Assembly (NCBI RefSeq): GCF_902859875.1
Contig: NZ_CADIKF010000003.1
Coordinates: 186,001-250,000, forward strand
DNA: 64,000 nt
DNA from: Paraburkholderia solisilvae
Lineage (GTDB): Bacteria > Pseudomonadota > Gammaproteobacteria > Burkholderiales > Burkholderiaceae
Reading direction: 5' to 3'
Made by a program: the position numbers and the translations under genes. This document shows positions 58,377 to 64,000 of this stretch, one piece after another (within the stretch, counting starts at the first letter, position 1; each line of letters opens with the position of its first letter). The notes under the pieces are model-generated. The model was not told the origin of the DNA. It saw nothing but the letters and a program-made list of their open reading frames with translations, and made no database searches.

Positions 58377-59819
58377 ATGTCCCAATCCGGTCTTTCCCGC
58401 CCGCTTGCCGGGCCGCCCTCGTTGTCGCGCCACGCCGCCGACACCGCGCGTCTTGCGGCGCCGCTCGCGATCGCCCAGTTGTCGCAGATGGCGATGAGCG
58501 TGACCGACACCGTGCTGCTCGGCTCGCTCGGCCCCGATGCGCTCGCGGCAGGCGGCCTGGGCGCCAACCTGTTCTTCGTCGTCGTCACGTTGTTGCAGGG
58601 CGTGCTGACGTCGGTCAGCGTCAGCGTGTCGCATGCACGCGGCGCGCAGGCCGACCATCGCGTGCCGCCTATCTACTGGACCGGCTTCGTGCTCTCCGTG
58701 CTGCTCTCGGTGCCGGCCTTCGTGCTGCTGTCGTTCGCGACGCCGATCCTCACCACGTTCGGCGAACCCGCGCTGCTCGCGCAGCACATCGGCGAGTACT
58801 GCATGGTGCTGCGCTGGGGCGCGCCCGCGAGCCTGATCGGCGTCGGGCTGATGCGCTCGTTCCTGCCGGCGATCGGCGCGGCAAAGCGCCTGCTGTGGAT
58901 CTCGATCGGCAGCGTGCTGTTCAACGGGTTGTTGAACTACGGGCTGATTCACGGTGCGTACGGACTGCCGCGCCTCGGCTTTCTCGGCTCGGCCATCGCG
59001 ACGACGGTCACGGTCTGGCTGTCCGCGCTGCTGCTGATGGCGCTGCTGCATCTGCGGCCGCGTTACCGGCATTTCGTGACCGTCGCGCGTCCGAACGTGC
59101 CGCTGATGGGCGAGCTGTTCGGCATCGGCTGGCCGGTCGCGATCACATTTGGCGTCGAGTCGCTGCTGTTTCTCGCGACCGGGCTGATGGTCGGCCTGTT
59201 CGGCGAAGTGCAGCTCGCCGCGCATCAGATCGCGCTGAATGTCGCATCGGTGTGGTTCATGGTGCCGCTCGCGATCGGCCAGGCGGCCAATGTACGGGTC
59301 GGTTTCTGGTCCGGCGCGGGCATGCCGCTCGCCGCGCGTCATGCGGGCTTCGTCGCGCTCGCGCTGGGTGTCGCCTTCATGTCGCTGTCGGGGCTTGTGA
59401 TGATCGTCGCGCCGCACTGGATCGTCGGGCTCTATCTGCGTCTGGACGATCCCGCCAACGCGCGTACAGTCGCGCTCGCGAGCTCGCTGCTCGGCGTCGC
59501 GGCGATCTTCCAGATTGTCGACGGCATGCAGACGGTCGGCTCCGGCTGCCTGCGCGCGCTCAAGGACACGCGCGTGCCGATGGTTGCCGCGACCTTCGGT
59601 TATTGGGGAATCGGCTTTCCGACCGGCTACGTGCTCGCGTTTCACTTCGGTCTCGGCGCGCGCGGATTGTGGTGGGGCCTCGCCGCGGGACTCGCAAGCG
59701 TCGCACTGCTCATGACGCTGCGCTTTCACTGGATGAGCGCGCGGCGAATCCAGGCTCAAGTGGGCGCACAGGCGGCTGCGGCGAATTCAGTTCAACCGCG
59801 CGACCCAACCCGCGGCTGA
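58377..59819 (+). CDS. MATE-family multidrug efflux transporter (NorM type)
   Basis: A membrane protein with about 12 hydrophobic segments and the MATE patterns APLAIAQLSQMAMSVTDTVLLG, GPDALAAGGLG, FLPAIGAAK and SGCLRALKDTRVP. MATE exporters use Na+ or H+ gradients to expel cationic drugs. The ATG at 58377 gives 480 residues, typical; in-frame starts at 58236 and 58344 would add unlike N-termini. A strong hairpin lies 102 bases downstream. Confidence 0.9.
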   Translation: MSQSGLSRPLAGPPSLSRHAADTARLAAPLAIAQLSQMAMSVTDTVLLGSLGPDALAAGGLGANLFFVVVTLLQGVLTSVSVSVSHARGAQADHRVPPIYWTGFVLSVLLSVPAFVLLSFATPILTTFGEPALLAQHIGEYCMVLRWGAPASLIGVGLMRSFLPAIGAAKRLLWISIGSVLFNGLLNYGLIHGAYGLPRLGFLGSAIATTVTVWLSALLLMALLHLRPRYRHFVTVARPNVPLMGELFGIGWPVAITFGVESLLFLATGLMVGLFGEVQLAAHQIALNVASVWFMVPLAIGQAANVRVGFWSGAGMPLAARHAGFVALALGVAFMSLSGLVMIVAPHWIVGLYLRLDDPANARTVALASSLLGVAAIFQIVDGMQTVGSGCLRALKDTRVPMVAATFGYWGIGFPTGYVLAFHFGLGARGLWWGLAAGLASVALLMTLRFHWMSARRIQAQVGAQAAAANSVQPRDPTRG

Positions 59820-59921
59820 ACGCGTGGCTGGGCGCGTGGCAAAGCGCGCGAGCGATCGGCGGCGCACATCGGCACCGGCACGGCGCCGGGCCTGAACGCT
59901 GCGAGTCCCACAGCACTTCGC

Positions 59922-59951
59922 GCCGCCTGGTTGCACCGTCAACCAGGCGGC
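59922..59951. other. 12-bp hairpin after the MATE gene
   Basis: GCCGCCTGGTTG and CAACCAGGCGGC flank CACCGT. No U-tract follows, so it may be a Rho-assisted end, a pause site, or protect the 3' end. The 330-base gap 59820-60149 holds no visible gene. Confidence 0.5.
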
Positions 59952-60149
59952 CGGCCGCCGCGCGCCACCGCGGTTAAAATCGCCTGCGTTTGCCCTTGCT
60001 GTGCGTTTGCGTTCGCCCACCGCCTGCGCTTGCCTCACACGTGCGCATCGGCACGCGCGACGCGCCGATGCGTTCAAATCACGCCGCGCGCCGCCCTGCG
60101 GCTAACGCATTGACACCGTACTCACTCCGACAACAACAGGACCGCCTCC

Positions 60150-61124
60150 ATGCTTGCCCGCGTCACCCGTCTCTTTCCACTGTGGGCCGTGCTGGTTTCG
60201 CTCATTGCGTACTTCGCACCCGCTTCGGTGGCCGGCATCGCGCCGCACGTCACCGCGCTGCTGACGCTGATCATGCTGTCGATGGGCGTCACGCTGTCCC
60301 TCGCCGATTTTCGCCGCGTCTTCACGCGGCCCGCGCCGGTGGCGGCCGGCATCGTGCTGCACTATCTGGTGATGCCGCTTGCCGCGTGGGCGATCGCGAA
60401 AGCGTTGCGCATGCCGCCGGATCTGACCGCCGGCATGGTGCTGGTCGGCAGCGTCGCGAGCGGCACCGCGTCGAACGTGATGATCTATCTCGCCCGCGGC
60501 GACGTCGCGCTGTCGGTCACGATCAGCGCGCTGTCGACGCTGGTCGGCGTGTTCGCGACACCGCTGCTCACGCGTCTTTATGTCGACGCGTCGATCGCCG
60601 TCGACGTGCACGGCATGCTGATCAGCATCCTGCAGATCGTCGCGCTGCCGATCGCGCTCGGCCTCGCGATCCATCATCTGTTCGGCAAGGCCGTGCGACG
60701 CATCGAGCCGGCACTGCCGCTGGTATCGATGGTGTCGATCCTGCTGATCATCGCGGCGGTGGTCGGCGGCACGCAGCAGAGCATCGCATCGGTCGGGCTC
60801 GTGGTCGCGCTCGGCGTCGTGCTGCACAACGGGCTGGGCCTGCTCGGCGGCTACTGGGGCGGACGTCTGCTCGGCTTTGACGAAACGGTCTGCCGCACAC
60901 TCGCAATCGAAGTCGGCATGCAGAACTCCGGCCTCGCCGCGACGCTCGGCAAGCTGTACTTCGCGCCGATCGCGGCGCTGCCCGGCGCGCTCTTTTCGGT
61001 GTGGCACAACCTGTCGGGGTCGCTGCTCGCCGGCTTCTGGGCGGGACGGCCCGCCCGTGGCGCGCAATCCGCACCCACGACGCCGCGCAATCGCGACACG
61101 GCGGTCGACGGCAAGCGCGGATAG
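60150..61124 (+). CDS. BASS-family bile acid:sodium symporter-like transporter
   Basis: A 324-residue membrane protein with about nine or ten hydrophobic segments. The pattern fits the bacterial BASS family (ASBT/PanS-like): [32 protein letters not shown] and [13 protein letters not shown]. Bacterial members carry varied organic anions, for example pantoate. The substrate is not readable here. The last 30 residues are hydrophilic. Confidence 0.9.
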   Translation: MLARVTRLFPLWAVLVSLIAYFAPASVAGIAPHVTALLTLIMLSMGVTLSLADFRRVFTRPAPVAAGIVLHYLVMPLAAWAIAKALRMPPDLTAGMVLVGSVASGTASNVMIYLARGDVALSVTISALSTLVGVFATPLLTRLYVDASIAVDVHGMLISILQIVALPIALGLAIHHLFGKAVRRIEPALPLVSMVSILLIIAAVVGGTQQSIASVGLVVALGVVLHNGLGLLGGYWGGRLLGFDETVCRTLAIEVGMQNSGLAATLGKLYFAPIAALPGALFSVWHNLSGSLLAGFWAGRPARGAQSAPTTPRNRDTAVDGKRG

Positions 61125-61376
61125 CGATCGCGCCGCCTGGGCGGCCGGCAACGGCCGCGGGTCATCGTCGCGACCAGACGGCCCCGACGCCGGCCTGCGG
61201 CGCACCGCCAGCCACCCTCCACGCACATCGAAAAGCAGGAATGTTCACCGGCCGATGAACGTTGCGCGGTTCGCGGCCTGCTTCGCCGATTCCCCTTAGA
61301 ATGGCTTGCCCAACGCGACACCTGAGGTCACGTTCGACGTCAGCGTGTTGGCGCGATACCAATCGGGAGGAACTGC

Positions 61377-63107
61377 GTGCCGTCGTACCACCGTCACTAT
61401 CGCGTTGCTTCGCCTTGCGCGGAGTCCGCACTGGCTATGCTGACTCTCATGACCCGCGCGCTGTTCGCCTGCCGCGACGCGGGCGCGCCACGTGCCCCAC
61501 GGGTCGCATCCGGCCGGCTCGCCCACATCGCGTTCATCGTCGCGGCGGCGGCCGTCGCAAGCGGTTGCGCGACCCGTCCTCCCGCAGCCTCGTTCGATCA
61601 GCCGGTCTCGCACGCACTGCCGCAAACCACCGCCACACCGCTAGGCGCCGCGTTGGCCGCGCCGGTTGCGGCCCACCCCGGCGAATCGGGTTTCCGCGTG
61701 CTGCCAAGCGGCACCGAAGCGCTGCAGATGCGCATCGCGCTCGCGCGCGCGGCGACCAAAACCCTCGACATGCAGTACTACATCGCAAACGAGGACACCA
61801 CCGGCAAACTGCTGCTCGCCGCGGCGCTCTATGCGGCGGACCACGGCGTGCGCGTGCGGATGCTCGTCGACGATCTGAACTTCAAGGACCTCGACGATGT
61901 GATGGCCGCGCTGAACTCGCATCCGAACATCGAGATCCGCGTGTTCAACCCGTTCGGCAGCGCGCAAGGCAGCCTGTATCAGCGCACCGAGAACTTCTTT
62001 ACGCAGATCGGCAGCTTCACGCGCCGCATGCACAACAAGGCGATGATCGCCGATAACAAGCTGGCGATCGTCGGCGGCCGCAATCTCGGCGACGAATATT
62101 TCAGCGCGAGCCCTACGCTGCAGTTTCGCGACATCGACGTGCTCGCGGCGGGGCCGATCACCGCGGACGTATCCGCGAGCTTCGACGAATACTGGAACGA
62201 CAGCAACGCGTACCCGCTGCGCGCGCTGAACAAGCAGAAGTTCGATCCGCAGCAGCTCGATCAGACGCGCGACGCATTGCGCGAGCATTGGCACAAGAAC
62301 GCGGACCCGTACGACGCGAAGCCGTTGAACGCGACACCGCTCGCCTCGCAGATCCAGAAGGACGAGCTCGGCCTCACCTGGGCGCATGCGGAATTCAACG
62401 CCGATTCGCCGGCGAAGATCCGCTTGCCGACCGACGACTACCAGAGCCCGGTGATCGCACGCATCGTCCAGCTGGTCAACGGCGCGCAGCAGGAAGTGCT
62501 GATCACGTCGCCGTACTTCGTGCCGCACGATGCGGGCATCCAGGTGCTGGCGGGCCTCACTGCGCGCGGCGTCAAGGTAAAGGTGCTGACGAACTCGCTG
62601 GCGGCGACCGACGCGGTCGCGGTGCAGGCCGGCTACAGTCCGTACCGCGATGCACTGCTCAGAGCCGGCGTCGAGCTGTATGAGTTCAAGCCGGTGCAAG
62701 ACGAAAGCGCGCCGCGCACCGGCATGTTCGGTTCGCGCTCGCGCGCCAGCCTGCACGCGAAGACGCTGGTATTCGATCGCAAGATACTCGTGATCGGCTC
62801 GATGAATCTCGATCCGCGCTCCGCGCACCTGAACACCGAGCTCGGGCTCGTGATCCACAGCCCGCCGCTCGCCGAACAGGTTGCCGGCCTGTACGACCGC
62901 GTGACCGGCCCTCAGTCGAGCTATCACGTGATGCTCGACGAGCCGTCGCGCTTCTTTTTCCACGGCCCGGCGAGCAACTCGGACCTCGTGTGGACCGACG
63001 AGGAAGACGGCCGCACCGTCACGTACAACGTGGATCCGAATGCCGGTTTCTACCGGAATGTGCTGACCGGGTTATTCTTGCTTCTGCCAGTCAACGACCA
63101 GCTTTGA
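61377..63107 (+). CDS. Phospholipase-D-fold lipoprotein, cardiolipin-synthase-C-like
   Basis: A 576-residue protein with two HKD motifs: His219-x-Lys221-x4-Asp226 ([10 protein letters not shown]) and His460-x-Lys462-x4-Asp467 ([10 protein letters not shown]). Both are followed by GG or GS motifs typical of ClsC/YmdC phosphatidyltransferases. Start: a GTG at 61377 with GGGAGG about 6 bases upstream. The N-terminal region before a lipobox (ASGC, Cys64) is unusually long for a lipoprotein; the start could be later. Membrane attachment is inferred from the lipobox. Confidence 0.9.
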   Translation: MPSYHRHYRVASPCAESALAMLTLMTRALFACRDAGAPRAPRVASGRLAHIAFIVAAAAVASGCATRPPAASFDQPVSHALPQTTATPLGAALAAPVAAHPGESGFRVLPSGTEALQMRIALARAATKTLDMQYYIANEDTTGKLLLAAALYAADHGVRVRMLVDDLNFKDLDDVMAALNSHPNIEIRVFNPFGSAQGSLYQRTENFFTQIGSFTRRMHNKAMIADNKLAIVGGRNLGDEYFSASPTLQFRDIDVLAAGPITADVSASFDEYWNDSNAYPLRALNKQKFDPQQLDQTRDALREHWHKNADPYDAKPLNATPLASQIQKDELGLTWAHAEFNADSPAKIRLPTDDYQSPVIARIVQLVNGAQQEVLITSPYFVPHDAGIQVLAGLTARGVKVKVLTNSLAATDAVAVQAGYSPYRDALLRAGVELYEFKPVQDESAPRTGMFGSRSRASLHAKTLVFDRKILVIGSMNLDPRSAHLNTELGLVIHSPPLAEQVAGLYDRVTGPQSSYHVMLDEPSRFFFHGPASNSDLVWTDEEDGRTVTYNVDPNAGFYRNVLTGLFLLLPVNDQL

Positions 63108-63154
63108 CGGAGCGCAGCGCGCGCCGTCGTCATTCAGTCAAGCGGAGTGAAATC

Positions 63155-64000
63155 ATGACCGACGCAGTACGGATGGAACGCGACACGTTCGGCGAAATCG
63201 CTGTGCCGAACGAGCGCCTATGGGGCGCGCAAACGCAGCGCTCGCTGCAGAATTTCCGGATTTCGAGCGAGAAGCAGTCGCCGGAACTGATCCACGCGCT
63301 CGCGGTCATCAAGCGCGCGGCGGCTGAAGTGAATCTCGGTCTCGGCGTGCTCGACACGAACAAGGCGAAAGCGATCGTTCACGCGGCCGACGAGATCATC
63401 GAAGGCAAGCATGCCGGCGAATTCCCGCTCGCGGTGTGGCAAACCGGCTCGGGCACGCAGACCAACATGAACCTCAACGAGGTGATCGCGAACCGCGCGA
63501 GCGAACTGCTCGGCGGCGAGCGCGGCGAAGCGCGCCTCGTGCACCCGAACGACGATGTGAACCGCGGCCAGTCGTCCAACGACGTGTTTCCGACCGCGAT
63601 GCATATCGCCGCCGCGCTCGGTATCGTCAAGCATCTGCTGCCCGCGCTGAAGACGCTGCGCGACACGCTCGACAGCAAGGCGCAGGCGTTCGCGGACGTC
63701 GTGAAAATCGGCCGCACGCACCTGCAGGATGCGACGCCGCTCACGCTCGGCCAGGAGTTCTCCGGTTATGTCGCGCAGCTCGATCACGGCATGCGTCATC
63801 TCGAAGCGACGCTGCCGCATCTGTACCAGCTCGCGCAGGGCGGCACCGCGGTCGGCACGGGCCTCAATGCGCACCCGCAGTTCGCCGATCAGGTCGCGGC
63901 CGCAATCGGCAAGCTGACCGGGCTGCCGTTCGTGTCGGCGCCGAACAAGTTCGAAGTGATGGCCGCGGCCGACGCGCTGGTGTTTGCGCACGGCGCGCTG
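63155..64000 (+). CDS. fumC: Class II fumarate hydratase, 3' end beyond the window
   Basis: FumC interconverts fumarate and malate in the citric acid cycle without iron. The visible 282 residues begin [20 protein letters not shown]. The family motifs [35 protein letters not shown] and [16 protein letters not shown] are present. The C-terminal signature (GSSxMPxKxNP) would lie past the window end. It follows the phospholipase-D-fold gene by 47 bases. Confidence 0.96.
   Translation, partial: MTDAVRMERDTFGEIAVPNERLWGAQTQRSLQNFRISSEKQSPELIHALAVIKRAAAEVNLGLGVLDTNKAKAIVHAADEIIEGKHAGEFPLAVWQTGSGTQTNMNLNEVIANRASELLGGERGEARLVHPNDDVNRGQSSNDVFPTAMHIAAALGIVKHLLPALKTLRDTLDSKAQAFADVVKIGRTHLQDATPLTLGQEFSGYVAQLDHGMRHLEATLPHLYQLAQGGTAVGTGLNAHPQFADQVAAAIGKLTGLPFVSAPNKFEVMAAADALVFAHGAL

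Noticed and set aside
59922..59951. A standard intrinsic terminator after the MATE gene
   Set aside because: The stem is strong but no U-tract follows on either strand.

Overview
The window is a gene-dense, GC-rich stretch of chromosome from a beta-proteobacterium, almost certainly a Burkholderiaceae member of the Burkholderia/Paraburkholderia type. The grounds are: EF-P with arginine at position 32 encoded next to the rhamnosyltransferase EarP; the run rpoE-rseA-rseB-mucD-lepA-lepB-rnc-era-recO-pdxJ-acpS-nagZ; the yceD-rpmF-plsX-fabHDG-acpP-fabF run; and an RNase E gene divergent from rluC. I see no rRNA, insertion sequence, prophage or CRISPR array. One tRNA (Asn) is present. Species assignment is inference from gene content, not from a search.

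Layout. 1-7 kb: uvrC (minus), earP-efp, a small CsbD-like stress protein, and a sigma-54 response regulator with no visible sensor kinase. 7-20.5 kb (all minus): the envelope-stress sigma factor operon (rpoE, rseA, rseB, mucD and a coupled glutaredoxin-like gene), then lepA, lepB, rnc, era, recO, pdxJ, acpS and nagZ. 20.5-28.5 kb (all minus): a YgfX-like membrane protein and the fatty-acid/phospholipid cluster from yceD to fabF. 28.9-33.5 kb: maf and a tetrapyrrole-methylase-family gene (plus), then rluC, a HAD phosphatase, a Rieske protein and an S49 peptidase (minus). 33.5-42.2 kb (plus): rne behind a long leader, the molybdenum cofactor genes moaA-mobA-moeA, a small membrane protein and a GNAT acetyltransferase. 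42.4-48.6 kb (minus): rmuC, a 2-hydroxyacid dehydrogenase, an NhaD-type antiporter, an orphan LUD protein and pncB. 49-64 kb: fdxA, tRNA-Asn, a ParDE-type toxin-antitoxin pair, creA, an AraC regulator, azlCD, an unknown 256-residue protein, a UvrD-type helicase (minus), two small secreted coiled-coil proteins (minus), an S4 protein, a MATE exporter, a BASS symporter, a phospholipase-D-fold lipoprotein and a fumC cut by the window end.

How the genes work together: RpoE, RseA, RseB and MucD form the membrane-regulated envelope stress response. PlsX, FabH, FabD, FabG, AcpP, FabF and AcpS (elsewhere in the window) cover acyl-ACP synthesis. Era, RNase III, RNase E, RluC and EF-4 concern ribosomes and RNA. 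UvrC, RecO, RmuC and the helicase concern DNA repair. MoaA, MobA and MoeA build the molybdenum cofactor.

I did not find a convincing new multi-gene system; most of the window is core genome. The most unusual signals are: long disordered extensions on several core enzymes (UvrC, RecO, RNase III, PlsX, RNase E, perhaps EarP); short repeat or palindrome arrays next to regulatory genes (a 14-nt array before the sigma-54 regulator, a 9-nt GTTAC array before rpoE, a 28-bp perfect palindrome between fabH and fabD, minisatellites before yceD); a strong promoter implying an RNase E leader of about 840 nt; and a pair of adjacent small secreted Lys/Ala/Asp-rich proteins.
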